Below are positions 1 through 11,814 of a stretch of DNA of 64,000 bases, piece by piece. The DNA comes from Welwitschia mirabilis (taxonomy: Eukaryota; Gnetophyta; Gnetopsida; Welwitschiales). The translations under genes and the position numbers were made by a program. The notes under the pieces were generated by a model that was given only the letters and a program-made list of their open reading frames with translations, was not told where the DNA came from and made no database searches. Numbering within the stretch: position 1 is the stretch's first letter; the number at the start of each line of letters is the position of its first letter. The stretch spans positions 252,110,538 through 252,174,537 of the forward strand of contig JBOZIK010000001.1 in assembly GCA_051453625.1 (NCBI GenBank). Direction: 5' to 3'.

Positions 1-277
1 ATTTTCACAGTTCGGTAACCATACAACAAACTTGAATTTGGACATATATAGGTTTTTCTTCAGAAAAAACCCTAAGGGCGCCTTGTCTTGAATAGAGTGC
101 CATTGCCTTCCATCTCGTAGCCATTTGCGCTTTGAGTAGAGTGCACAACGTTCATCTAAAGTGATTTCCACGCGGGAACAGATAGTTGATCGAACATCCC
201 AAGATAAAATACCAGACGATCCTTCACAGTTGAAGCTTGGCCTGAAGTCATTCGATTCACCTGTCAACATTCTTGAG
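1..277 (-). CDS. Partial exon of an unrecognised gene, running off the left edge
   Basis: On the minus strand the frame is open from a splice-acceptor-like TGTTTTAG (AG at 279-278) to base 1, giving 92 codons without a stop, in DNA clearly richer in GC than its surroundings. The translation has varied, protein-like composition with many charged and aromatic residues (for example SRVEITLDERCALYSKR, then KWLRDGRQWHSIQDK). A methionine lies at 270-268, so it could be a first coding exon or, given the acceptor, an internal one. The rest of the gene lies left of the window. I do not recognise the family; nothing in it resembles the retroelement pol proteins seen elsewhere here. The exon reading is inference from open frame, composition and acceptor; the sequence does not prove expression. 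Confidence 0.5.
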
Positions 278-2273
278 CTAAAACAGAGTTCTGGGTTGGG
301 TTCTATTACTCATCATTGAAATGGACCCTTACTCAACAGTCTCCCCAAAGTCGAAAAATGTTTTAGAGTCAAATGACTCATCGATTAGAAGTTTGGGTTT
401 TAATGATGCCATAAAGTAATTATCAAGTCAAACTGTTAATAAGATTTGTGAAACACTACCACCATATCAGGTGTGTGCCATTCAGTACAATTATGTCTTC
501 TCATTTGTTCTGGGTCACTCGACCTAGAAATGGGATTTCCAACCTACTAAATAAAAAATTCTAATTGCTTTGAAGCTCAGTGATCCACGAAGGCTTGGAT
601 TAACCAAGATTCAACCAGCTTGACCAAGCGTGATAAAGAAAATGAAAGTTGTATGCTAATTTTAAAATGCAATTCAAAAACCTTATGGTACTGACAATTT
701 AATAAGCTAACCAACAACAAAGCAACGCAAATAGACACAATTTATAGAAGTTTAGGATAAAACCAACATATAATCTCTACATCCACTCTTAGATGTTTGA
801 AAGAATTCAGGCTACTTCAATTCTTATTATCACCAATCTAAAGGTTTTCCCAGGTTCACCTTAAAGCTTTAGCAGTGGACTTATTCTAGCTAAGTCCCAA
901 CCTCCTCATAGCGATGAATCTGAAGCATGGTAGAGTTAAGCATCAGTGCTCACAATCACTAGGTTATCGGGTGCAAACATGAGCCTATGTGCTCTGATTG
1001 CAACAAGGTAAATTCAAAACAGATATTGCAGAAAGATTTTTGAGAAAAAAAGGCACAAAATGTGATCACAACCATAGTAAGCAAAAGTTAATAACCTCAA
1101 CCATGTGCAACTGATTCAATATACAGTTCACTTTTAAATCTAATTGTTTGAGAGAAATTAATTGCCTGATGTGATGCACACTGAATGGTAGAACTTGAGG
1201 CAAACAATATGCAACTTTAACTAGAAAGAATAAATGCAAATGATCTGATTTAAAAACTTGATTGTTGCACAAACTCGGTTGACCCCATGAAATGTGAGTC
1301 TAATATCTTGAGAAAAAACGAGATTTGAACTCAAATAGGAGGGAGTTTAAGAGATGCTTTAAAAGTTCATGGAGGTGTCTATCACAAATGTGCATACAAC
1401 TAAGAGAGGATATGTCAAGAATCGTCATGGGCTTTATAACGTCAAGCTTTGCATTGAAGATGAGATTTAACTGTTTGCAAATTGTGGAAATGTGTATAGA
1501 ATATGGTAAGCCGTAGATTTATCGGATTGAAGTTAAGCAATCATACTCTTCAGGATAATAAAAGTTGCATCAATGCATTGATGTTGTGAAAGAAAATAAA
1601 GTGGGCTTGCTCAATAACTAGAAGTTTAGTTCCTATGATCAGCTAAAAGAAAAGCATTTTGAGCAAAAATAACATGAATTAATCAAAATCTTGGAAGAAG
1701 TGAGAAAATGCGTGAATCTTCTCCCATTCAACATGCGTTCTACAAGGAATCCTTATAGCCTCCTTTTCTTTGATAGAATCTACTAATAACCAATATTCTC
1801 TAGATACCAAGGTGGAGAAAGTTGAGTTGCTTGCCTTGTAGACTCAACTATAATAAGCATTCTAATGGCCATGGGGTCCCCTCCCCATGGACATTGAAAA
1901 AGTAGCTCAGACTGATTTCTTCCATGACCTTTGTGATCCCCCTAACCTCTCTAAATTGATGAGGTTCATGTTTGAGTTCATCAAAGAGAGGTTTTTCCTC
2001 AAATTGCCTAAAACATTTTCAATTTGTTCTCCGATACCCCTACAAAGACAAACTGTAGAGGTTTGCTGCCTAGGACCTTTTGCTTTCTCTTGCTAGTTAA
2101 GCCTTCAACCATGGTAGATCTTCTCTCCTCAAGAAAAAAGAGAAAACTTGAGAACAATTGAAAGAGTTGGGAGGGCTCAAAAGAAAATAAATGTTTCAGA
2201 ATTAAAAATGAAAATTGAAGAAAGAAAGCAAGAAGCATGGTTTTTATAAATGGATCTTTAAAGTAGTTGTAAT
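278..2273. other. Non-coding stretch upstream of the edge exon
   Basis: No convincing gene. It may be intron or 5' flank of the minus-strand exon at 1-277. A 69-codon plus frame at 1887-2096 sits in a slightly GC-richer pocket, but I see no domain, splice context or homologue. At 1869-1890 there is an 8-bp perfect inverted repeat, CCATGGGG and CCCCATGG, with a 6-bp loop. Confidence 0.4.
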
Positions 2274-2497
2274 TGTTAGGATCGTACAATCACCCTAGAG
2301 GGGGGGGTGAATAGGGTTCTAGAAAATTTCTTAATAAATTTTGCAACACTATATTTCTAAAACAAACTTAAACAATGAACAGTAAAAGCTTAAACAATAA
2401 AATAAATAACTAAAAGCAAGCAGCTATCAGCCTCCTGGTTCCCTTAATCCAAGATCTTTTACAGCTTCTCCTTCGCAAGGAGTTCGTAGGGCCTCCG
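2274..2497 (-). mobile_element. End of a copia-type LTR, minus orientation, cut by a gap
   Basis: The plus strand starts TGTTAGGATCG and then has CACCCTAGAGGGGGGGTGAATAGGG. Read on the minus strand this is CCCTATTCACCCCCCC...GATCCTAACA, the familiar 3' end of many plant copia LTRs. The left neighbour shows no primer-binding site, so this is probably the 3' LTR or a solo LTR whose host junction is at 2273/2274. The rest lies in or beyond the N gap. Its orientation is opposite to the copia relic right of the gap, so the two are probably separate elements. Confidence 0.55.
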
Positions 2498-2597
2498 NNN
2501 NNNNNNNNNNNNNNNNNNNNNNNNNNNNNNNNNNNNNNNNNNNNNNNNNNNNNNNNNNNNNNNNNNNNNNNNNNNNNNNNNNNNNNNNNNNNNNNNN
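2498..2597. other. Assembly gap, 100 N
   Basis: Run of exactly 100 N, a typical placeholder for unknown length. It separates a minus-oriented LTR end from a plus-oriented copia pol remnant. Confidence 0.98.
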
Positions 2598-3262
2598 TAC
2601 ATAGGTATGATTAATAGCTTGTTATATCTTATAGCTAGTTATCCTAATATTATGTTAAGTGTAGCAATTTGTTCACATTATCAAAATGATTCCAGAGAAT
2701 CACATCTTATAGCTATTAAAAGAATTTTTCATTATTTAAAGAATACTACTAATTGAGGCCTTTAGTACTCAAAGGATTCCTATCTTGATCTAGTAGGGTA
2801 TTGTGATGTAGATTGGGCAAGTTGCAAAGATGATAGAAGAAGTGAAAATAAAACATGATATTCACTTAAATAATTCTAATCTCTTGAATTAGTAAAGAAT
2901 AGAACTCAGCTACTTTATCTACAGTCGAAGCTAAGTACATTGCTACAAGAAATTGTTATGCACAACTTCTATGGATGAATAAAACATTAAAAGATTTTGG
3001 TATCTCCATGAATAGAATTCCTATTTATTATAACAATGAGAGTATTACTAATATCTCAAAAAATCCCATACAACACTCAAAAATCAAGCACATTAAGATT
3101 TGGCATCACTTTCTTAAAGAACATGTTCAAAATAAAAATATTACAATGCAACATATTAGTAAAAATGATCAACTTGTGGATGCATTTACAAAACCTCTAG
3201 GTACTAAAAGATATATACAGTTATACAAGAAATTGAGGATTAGGCCTTACTTAATCAAGTAA
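2598..3262 (+). pseudogene. Ty1/copia pol remnant: end of RT and RNase H
   Basis: Translation in shifting frames gives the copia signature order: a GMINSLLYL-like block and SRESHLIAIKRI (RT end), then GYCDVDWA with DDRR (RNase H), then a longer intact piece from 2975 to 3262 that ends ...LVDAFTKPLGT..., the usual copia RNase H C-terminus. Several stops and frame changes lie between 2750 and 2970, so it is dead. The 5' part (gag, protease, integrase and most of RT) is absent or hidden in the gap at 2498-2597. After the stop at 3262, about 760 bp without a recognisable frame separates pol from the polypurine tract, longer than in most simple copia elements. That spacer holds nothing else I can name. 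Confidence 0.85.
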
Positions 3263-4008
3263 GTAAACAGATAATATATTTTAATTTCTCAACTCCACAC
3301 TGTAGTTATCCTATGAGTTGAGATTGAAATTAGAAGTAGTAGGTTTAGATAAAAGTTAAATTATGTGTATGATATCTTTTCTTTTTATTTATCATTTTTT
3401 TTGTATTAGTTATAGATATTTTTGTAATTATAAAAATTTTATTATAGATATCTCAACCTTTGTAGATGTCTCTTAGCAAGACGTCTTAAGAATCATATAC
3501 ATCTTTCCATGTACTATTGGTAAAATGTTTTAGCGAAATATTAGTTAGTATTAGGCTCTTATGAAGGAACATGTGCACGGGAATAAATAGGTTCCAAGAC
3601 TCATATTTCTTTTTTCTACTATCCAAAAAGGAAAAGAAGTATTGGTAAATTAGCAGTGGTGACAATGGCATTCAATTGAAGCCTTAGTAAATAACTGATA
3701 CATTTTTATCTATTCAATATTTTAATTATTTGATGATTAAAATACTCTTATATGATAATAGAATATTTTAATGAACATATTCACTATGATATAGTATTGG
3801 CACACAACTTAATATTCCATTAGTCTGTTTTGTATGGTTTCTCAAGTAGTATATAGCTATGTGATTCTATTTCCAAGTGTAAATATCATGGTTCTTAGAT
3901 ATCATTTCAAATTTGATTATGTGTTTTCCCTAGAAATATAAAATTATCTGATTTCATTTATTTAGATGAGTTTGAACTAATAAGATTTGCCAAGTTTTAG
4001 ACATCATC

Positions 4009-4019
4009 AAAAAGGGGGA
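4009..4019 (+). other. Polypurine tract of the copia relic
   Basis: AAAAAGGGGGA directly precedes an LTR start. The whole junction differs from the common copia form GGGGGAGATTGTTAGA at only two positions, both in or next to the LTR start. This fixes the element's orientation as plus. Confidence 0.7.
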
Positions 4020-4022
4020 TAT

Positions 4023-4774
4023 TATTAGAAAATTTAGTTTTAATGATTTCACTTGTCAGATGTTTTTTATGATTATTTAGATATGTTATTATAGAAATAT
4101 CAGATCTTGATAAGCACTAGAGCATGGTGGATCTTCAGAAGAAAACATTTCATGAAAAGGATTAGATGTTAAACTATAAAATTAATTGTTTCAAGACATC
4201 TAGAAAATTAAAGACATCTTAAGTTAAAACATCTTGAAACCTAAAGACATCTTGAATATCCTAGAATTCAAGTTATAGGCTAAAAGATGACTATCATATT
4301 CAAGACAATTAAACTAAAAGTTGAACATAATATAGATGAAAACCTATACAAAAGTGAAGATTTCTATACTAAGCCAAAATAGGTAATAGAGTTATTATTT
4401 TTATTAACTAATATCTCAAATTTTAAATGAGCTATCAACTTGTAGATAGCTAATTCATGATTATGAAGATCCAAGGATACTATAGTGTAAAATTCATTAG
4501 AATCTAAACAAGTTGATTCTAGATGTCTACAAAAGTGAAGATGTCTAGAGTAAATATGTTCATAAAACTCAAGACATATAGGACCAAAGTATAGATTAAG
4601 AATATCTAGAGGTATGAGTAGAAGCTACCCTATGTATGTGGATGTACCCAGCTTTGGGAACTACGTTATCTTGGTAAAATCTTCCATTGTGTATTTTCAT
4701 TCTATTATTTGGTTTAAATTTTTATTTAGTAGAACTTATTTATCCCTTTCCTCTAATTTCAATTAATTCTTACA
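4023..4774 (+). mobile_element. 3' LTR of the first copia relic
   Basis: It starts TATTAGAA (the TG of TGTTAGAA mutated to TA) just after the polypurine tract and appears to end ...TTCTTACA at 4774, where sequence homologous to the gypsy LTR at 57.2 kb resumes. Length is about 750 bp. The 3' boundary rests on that homology breakpoint plus the terminal CA, so it may be off by a few bases. No ORF inside. Confidence 0.6.
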
Positions 4775-7525
4775 AATAATAGCAATATCATAAGTTTGTG
4801 TCCTCCATTTCTTCTTAGCTTTTTAGTCACATAAAAGATATCTTATGAATAGTTGAGGAGATGTAAACTTATTATAAACATACATAGATAAATTTAAGGA
4901 TAATACCTAATTAATATAATAGGAGATTGTAACTCTAATTAATGGAATTTTAACTCAATATTTAACCACTCTTTAGACATGAGGTGGTTATAGTTTAGAT
5001 TCTAAACTATACAAATATGACTAGGTTCAACTCCATAGGCTTTCACTTCATCTTGATATACCTCCAATATAGATGACAGGTGGTATATGAGATGGATGTA
5101 TGCCTGTAAATAACCCTCATTACCTTGAAGCATCTTCGGATAGTGTAACATAATCCATTGATGCTAAGGGCTTGAGATATTAAGTTAGAGTAATTTCATA
5201 CATGGGTATGACAGGAGAGTAATGATCAAATATAGTTTGAAAAGGGTATTTTTAAAAAAATGAAATACAACCCACCTTGATGATGAAATCCAAGTGTGGT
5301 GATAAACATTATTAGAATTACTTGATTTATTTTTGGTTGATGAATACACCACACAAATACATGCATAAAATTCTAACCAATGTGAATATTTAGTAGATTA
5401 TAATAATTATAATCATCATTAGGTTCCTTTTATGTAAATAATCATAAAAAGAAAACAAGCATACAAGGACATATCTATATTCAAGATTATGATAATGAAA
5501 ATCTAGATAAAGGAAATAATCTTCTATTATTTATATAAGTAAAAGAAATATTTTTTCTTTTAATAATAATAAAAATATGTAAAATTTATTTAATTATATT
5601 TTATCAATATAATTAAAAAAAACATATTTAGAGCTATGTTAATCCTAAAACATTCTTCCATGCTCATATGACAATTTTCATAGATTGGTGCAAAGATGGT
5701 TTAAAAAAAGGGTATAGCTTAAGAATAATTATTAAGATATAAATCTTTATTTAAGATTTATATGGCTATATTAAAAGTCAATAAAAAAATGATAATCTAA
5801 AGACTATTTATATTACTTAAACTACTAACATGAAAACTCTTACAAGAATACACATTTAAAGTAAGATGAAGAAAAAAGGTAAAAGAAGTATTTCCATAAA
5901 TAAAATACTATTTATAGATAATTTTACTTAAAGTTACTAATAGAAAGATATTCTATATACTCAAATTCCCTAAAAATTTTATGTAATAATTTTTATATAA
6001 TTTAAAACATTAATTTTAACATTTTGGGCTCTAAGGAGACTTTATAGTTAAAAATCAATAATTAATTAATTATGAAGCAAAAAATGAATTATAGTAGTTT
6101 TTCAGAAACTAGACACATAATAGGATCTCATAATATAACTTAAGGTATCTTAGAATTCTAAAAATATTATTTCTAAGGTTATCATTTAAAGTTAAAGACT
6201 ATCAAATTTTCTAAAATTATAATCCTATTATACTACACTAAAATGATCATAACTTCTAAAATACTTTGCATTTTTAAAAATTTCAAGATGTCTTGAAAAT
6301 ATTATTCAATTTCCTACAATTTGAAATGCTTAAGTTTATATATATCTTAACAAATAGTTATAAAAATATAAATTAATTACTATCTTTTTCATTTATTTTC
6401 TAAAGTATTATAACAAATAAAATTTTTAAACATAATTATTCATTAGAAAAATTACTGTTTTTACATTTTTCATATTCATAACACAATCTTAAACTTACAA
6501 AAAAAATGTTTACTAATTTATACTTACTAATTAATAACCTATAGTATTTTCTCCTATGCCTCTATTTTGGAAATTTCATTTTTGCCATAACAAAAATAGG
6601 ATAAAGTTTTTATAACTAGTTACGTAATAACTTAGATCAGTAAAATAATGAATATACTGACTAATTACTTACAAAATTTAATAACTAAGTTATTAACTTA
6701 AATAATTGTAAAAATAAAAATCAAATAAACTCAAAAAGAATCATCTACTATAAACATTAGGATTTCCATGAAAGAGTACTAGCCTAAAGAGATTTTTGAG
6801 GATCAAAATTTACCTTTAATAAGATAGACCTAATGCATAATAGATATAGATATAATATTAAAATAAACATGGGTATGTAAATTTCTTTGTTTCTTTCGTA
6901 AACCTCTTGATCACTTGGCAATAATCATCCATTAGTAACCTCCATCACTAAGCATAAGAGGCCTGTCATATCTTCCTAGTGTCTTAGTGAGAGCCAATGG
7001 AAAAAAATAATATTTTATAAAATAATTTCATAAAAATCATAAATAATTCCCTAATGCAATATCACATCATTCCACTATAATATTAAAAATAGATCATATG
7101 GATGATAAGAGTTAGAAGCTTACTTGGAAAAATTAGTAAGTCCTTGATAGTTAAAGATTGATGAATATCTCAGATTAAGAGTTCCTTAGCTCTAAGCTTT
7201 TAAGCTCTAAGATTCACACAAAAGAGAATGAAATAAAAAGAGAGGAAACAAGAAAATGCACTTATATGAAAAAAAATTGGAAAGTATCTCCTTTTACAAG
7301 AAATAAAATAATCTCTATATATGGATTAAAAAAGGTTCATAGCTCAAGATTACAAGATCACATAACTTAGCGTTGATAAGTGGGTTGAGTAATAAGTAAT
7401 ACTAGAGTACAATAAGAGATCATATTTATGACTCATGCATCTAATTAATATGATTAATCTTCTTGCTTTAATTATCAAGATTAATTACATGTAACATTTG
7501 CTTATGCTAGCTCCTTTTTAATCCT
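4775..7525 (-). mobile_element. Long Ty3/gypsy LTR, copy A (truncated)
   Basis: This stretch matches, block by block and in the same order, the LTR at 56979-61498. Shared blocks include the cataagtttgtgtcctcc block (4790 and 57205), the cctccaatata...gacaggtgg block (5065 and 57480) and the acttgaccataatcatcc-like block (6910 and 59350). Orientation follows from the primer site and polypurine tract of the 61.5-63.4 kb element, so it is minus. The left end is cut by the copia LTR and the right end by a gap. It is AT-rich with no ORF above background. Confidence 0.7.
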
Positions 7526-7625
7526 NNNNNNNNNNNNNNNNNNNNNNNNNNNNNNNNNNNNNNNNNNNNNNNNNNNNNNNNNNNNNNNNNNNNNNNNNNN
7601 NNNNNNNNNNNNNNNNNNNNNNNNN
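7526..7625. other. Assembly gap, 100 N
   Basis: 100 N between gypsy LTR copy A and the second copia relic. The 5' part of that copia and the missing end of LTR copy A must lie here if they exist. Confidence 0.98.
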
Positions 7626-7649
7626 ATGTAGAATAAGTTATAGTCACTA

Positions 7650-9045
7650 GAAACTCTTTAAGAATCTGTTATCTTAGGTGGAACTAAAAACTTTTAAGGA
7701 TGTTGAATCAGATCCTTATTGGATGAATGCAATGCAAAAAGAACTTGGACAATTCTCTTAACATCAAGTGTGATCTCTTGTTTCTAAACTAGCTGAAAAA
7801 AATGTCATAGGCAAAAAATGGATCTTTAGAAAAAAAGTAAATGAAAAGAATGTAATCACTAAAAGCAAATATAAGCTTGTAACTCAAGTGTACTTTCAAA
7901 TAGAAGAAGTAAATTGTGATGACACTTTTTCTCCTATTGTTAGACTTAAGTCTATTAGAATATTTTTAGCTTTTACCTGTTATAAGAAAATAAAAATTTT
8001 TCAAATGGATGTAAAGAGTACCTTTCTAAATGGACACATTGAAGAAGAGATCTACAAAACCTTAAATATAAAATTAGTGGATAATGATTTAATTCTAGTT
8101 TAAATATATGTGGATGACATTATTTTTGGATCAACTAATAAAGGTTTATCAAATGATTTTATAAATCTAATGAGTTTTGAGTTTGAAATAAGTATGGTTA
8201 AACTAGTTAACATGTTTTTAGGTCTTTAAATCCAATAATATGATAATGGTGTTTTTATAAATCAAAAGAAATTTTCTTTAAATATTATCAAAAAATTCAG
8301 ACTTAAAAATTCAAAGTGTGTGAACTCTCAAATGGTCACTAATATTAAGCTTTCTCTTGATGAAGAAGGAAAGGATATGGGTCAAAAGTTATATCATAGC
8401 ATCATTGGAAGTCTCTTGTATCTAATGGCTAGTCATCTTAACATATCATTTAGTATTTGTTCATGTGTTAGGTATCAAAGTAAACTAAAAGAATCTCATC
8501 TTACTACTACAAAGAGGATACTTTGCTATGTAAAAGGTACTCTTGATTTTGGACTATGATATCCAAGTAATACTTCATTAAGTTTAACAGGTTACAGTGA
8601 TGCAGATTGGACTAGATGTAAAGATGATCGTAAGAGCACAAGTAGTGGTTTCTTTTTCTTTAGCAACTGCCTTATAGCTTAGTACAATAAGAAGTAATGT
8701 TTCATATCTTTATCCACAATAGAAGTTGAGTACATAATTGTTAGGGCTCCCTACACTCAGACTCTATGGATGAAAGAAACATTGAAAGACCATGGAATAG
8801 ATATCTTTGAAGTCCCTATTCTATGCGACAATTCCCATGCCCTTTAAATCACTCACAATCCTATTCAACACACTCGCACTAATCACATCAATCTTAGGTA
8901 TTAATTTATTTATGACTTGATTGAAAAAAAAATTATCACACTTAAATGTCTATACTCAAGATTAATTAGCCAATATTTTTATAAAACCTCTATTGTCTAA
9001 TCGTTTTACTACACTTTATTACTTTCTAAGTATCTTATCTAAGAA
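7650..9045 (+). pseudogene. Ty1/copia pol remnant with internal RT deletion
   Basis: Copia RT and RNase H blocks follow in order: SDPYWMNAMQKEL (about 7710), KWIFRKK (7820), TFSPIVRLKSIRIFLA with FQMDVKSTFLNG (7925-8035), YVDDIIFG (8107-8130), GSLLYLMA (8408), CYVKGTLDFGL (8525), GYSDADW (8592), then EVEYI and IQHTRTNHI. The distance between the FLNGHIEEE block and YVDDIIFG is only about 20 codons, whereas the family has over 100 there, so a large part of RT is deleted. Several in-frame stops (for example before YVDD) confirm it is dead. Integrase and gag are missing, probably in the gap. Confidence 0.88.
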
Positions 9046-9213
9046 AGACGTGAAAAACCAAGTCTCAACTGAGCATTATAATTTAGTTGTTGGGTTTAAA
9101 CTTTTAATGTTATATCAAATTGAACCCTAGTTGATCTCATTGATTCCTTGGTCAATCATATTTTTTTCAGTTTTTCCTATTAAACCTTTGTTTAAACTGG
9201 GTCGACTGCCCCA

Positions 9214-10440
9214 TGTTAGATTATATTTGCTAATTGATGTCAAACTAATTCCTCTGATGTAGTGTAAATTTGTTAGATATTATGTGTAGATGAGTTTGAG
9301 TTACACAAGTAAAAGATGTGGACCAAATGTGCGAAAGGAACTACTAAGTTTTTTACCTCTAGTGGGGGTCGACCGGATCCTAGAAGGATCTACCACACTT
9401 GAAGTAGATACAACAGAAATGAACTAAACTTAAAGGGGTCGATCAGATATTTATTGGGTTAACTAGATTTAAGGAGCTAACAGTCAAGTCCCAGGTCGAA
9501 AAAAAAGAGGTTGACTAGATCCAAGATGGGATCAACCAAATCTGAGAAGCTTTTAAGTTCATAGTTCTAGACCAAGAGACAAGGGTCAACTGGACCTAGG
9601 ATGGGATCAACCAAGTCCTTATGGGGTCGACCAGATATTTATGGGTCAACTAGACAATACAAAAAAGTAAATATTATGGACATTATGTATTCATGACCTA
9701 GCCTTCACTTAGTCATTTTTTAGCTATTTATAACCGTTGGAGATACAATTCAATTGTATCAAACCCTAGTAACCCTCCATTATAAATACCTAGGTAAAAG
9801 ATGACCTAGAGATCTTTTTGCCATATTTCCAAATTGGTATATTCATTGTGGATCTGAAAGATCAAGTAGCATATTGCATTGGAATATCTTTTATACTAAA
9901 TCATATCTGATTGAGGAGATCTATTCTTAGATTAGGACATCACTCAGAATCAGATCTAAGGACTTCATCACTGTCTTTATTTGGAGAAGAGACCCATTCT
10001 ATGTACTAATACTAAATAAGTAATATCAGAGCTATGAAGGCTTCATTGCATCACTTCTATTTTATCTTCTAAGGTTGAGACTTAGCCTGTAAAAGTCCAT
10101 TTTTAAGGTTGAAACTTAGCCTATAAAAGTCCACTTATAAGAGTTAATAGATAAGCCTGACAAAACCTATGAACTAATAGAGATCTAAGATTAAGCTTGG
10201 GAGAAGCTGATCATTGAGAGTAAAGTAGGGGAGTTCTTGAACCACTATAACTTTTGCATGCATCCAAACTGGTAGTCATCATTTTATGGTTTACTTTTTG
10301 TTTTTATTTATTCTTTATATGCATGGTCACGAATTCATTATTTACTTATATGCAATCTATGATTAGATTCTATTAATTTGTTTTAAGCTTAAAGTATTTG
10401 TAAAGAACCTATTCACCCCCCAGGGTTCTCAATCCTATCA
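9214..10440 (+). mobile_element. 3' LTR of the second copia relic
   Basis: It begins TGTTAGATTATATT and ends CCTATTCACCCCCCAGGG...AATCCTATCA, the classic terminal block of plant copia LTRs, giving 1227 bp. The base after 10440 is inside gypsy LTR copy B, which shows that this copia inserted into the gypsy LTR. The 5' edge is less certain because no polypurine tract precedes it. Position 10019-10034 reads like a primer site (TAATATCAGAGC) although it lies inside the LTR. This could be chance, or a sign that the structure is composite. Confidence 0.6.
9365..9655 (+). repeat. Cluster of short GGTCGACCAGATCC-like motifs
   Basis: A motif close to GGGTCGACCAGATCC recurs at irregular spacing in the LTR U3-like part, with degenerate versions such as GGGTCAACTAGA and GGATCAACCAA. 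At least eight copies can be read by eye, plus one at 9199. It may be an old enhancer array of the LTR; that role is inference. Confidence 0.55.
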
Positions 10441-10472
10441 AAATAAACATGGATATCCAAATCCCTCTCTCC

Positions 10473-10520
<48 letters not shown>

Positions 10521-11814
10521 TTTTAAATAATGGGCCTCCTAGTCACTTGACCATTATCATTTATTAGTAACCTTTATTACCAAGCATAAGAGAACCCTCA
10601 TATCTCCTTAGTATCTGGGTGAGAGCCAATGGAAGGGAACAATATTTTATAACATAATTATATAAAAACCATAAATAATTTTCTACTTCAATATGATATC
10701 ATTCCACTAGAGTATTAAAATAAGATTATATAAATAATAAGAGTAAAGAGCTTACTTAGGAAAATTAGTAGGTCTTTGATCGTTGAAGATTGATGAAGAT
10801 CCAAGATCAATACTTCCTTAGCTTCAAGATTCCAAGATCTAAGATCCAAAAGCAAGAGAATAAAAGAAAGATAGAGGAAAAAAGGAAATGCAAAAAAAAG
10901 AAAAAAAAATAAAAAGTATCTCCTCTTATAAGAGATAAAAAGATTTTTATATATAGGTAAACAAAGGCACGTAGCTCAACATTATAAGAACATATGATTT
11001 AACATTGATAAGTGGAATGAGTAATAAGTAACATTAAATTACAAAAATAGATTATATTTATGACTCATGCACCTAACTAGGATGACTATAGAAAGATTAG
11101 TTATATGCATCATTTTCTTATGCTAGCTTAAATCCTTCATAGGCTCAATGCTAGGTTTAGTTCTTCATAGGCTCATAAGTAAGTCTAATTCATCTAAGAC
11201 ATGCATTAAAAGAATAAATGCACAAATATCAAAATTGTCATGTAACATAATGAGATAAATGCTTCAATTCCAATGAATAAAACAATGAGTATGCTATGAA
11301 CCAAGTTTCCTTATACATATTAAAATCATAAAAGTCATGGTTGAGTAAATCTGCTCATTTATCATTTTTGGTTCTAAGTAAAAGTGCATGTACTGATTCA
11401 AATTCTTATTAATTTCAAAATTCATAAAATCTAATCAATCACATAATACAAGGAAGAAAATGGTTATGAATAATATACTAAACCTATCACATTTATCAAA
11501 AATTTAAATAAGTTACAAAATATATTATTACGTCTTCTTGAATTTTTTAACTTATTAGTTTTATTATGTGATTTTGATTCCTCACATAATGGGATTATCT
11601 AAATTTAAATGTTTGTATACCTTTTATTATAAAAACCATATAACATAATTTTTATCATTTTCATAGTAAATTATAAAAATTACAACCTAAGGTTGATTTA
11701 AAATTCCATTTTATTTTCACAACAACTTTAAATAAGGATAATTAATAATTCAACTAAAAGCTTAATAAATTTAATATTTAAGTAAATAAGGTTTAGAAAA
11801 TATGGGATATGACA
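10441..11814 (-). mobile_element. Long Ty3/gypsy LTR, copy B (5' part)
   Basis: It is homologous to 6861-7525 of copy A and to 59291-61498 of copy C. It ends at a true LTR terminus: plus strand ...GGGATATGACA at 11811-11814, matching ...GGAATATGACA at 61498. On the minus strand the LTR therefore starts TGTCATA. The flank right of 11814 is copia RT, so the gypsy element inserted into the third copia relic. The left side is interrupted by the copia LTR at 9214-10440. Confidence 0.72.
10463..10521. repeat. CT microsatellite
   Basis: An interrupted (CT)n tract inside gypsy LTR copy B. Copies A and C have only a T-rich stretch at the equivalent place, so it expanded after the copies separated. 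Confidence 0.9.

Noticed and set aside
1887-2096. 69-codon plus frame as a small gene
   Set aside because: No homologue or splice context that I can defend, and composition is only slightly better than background.
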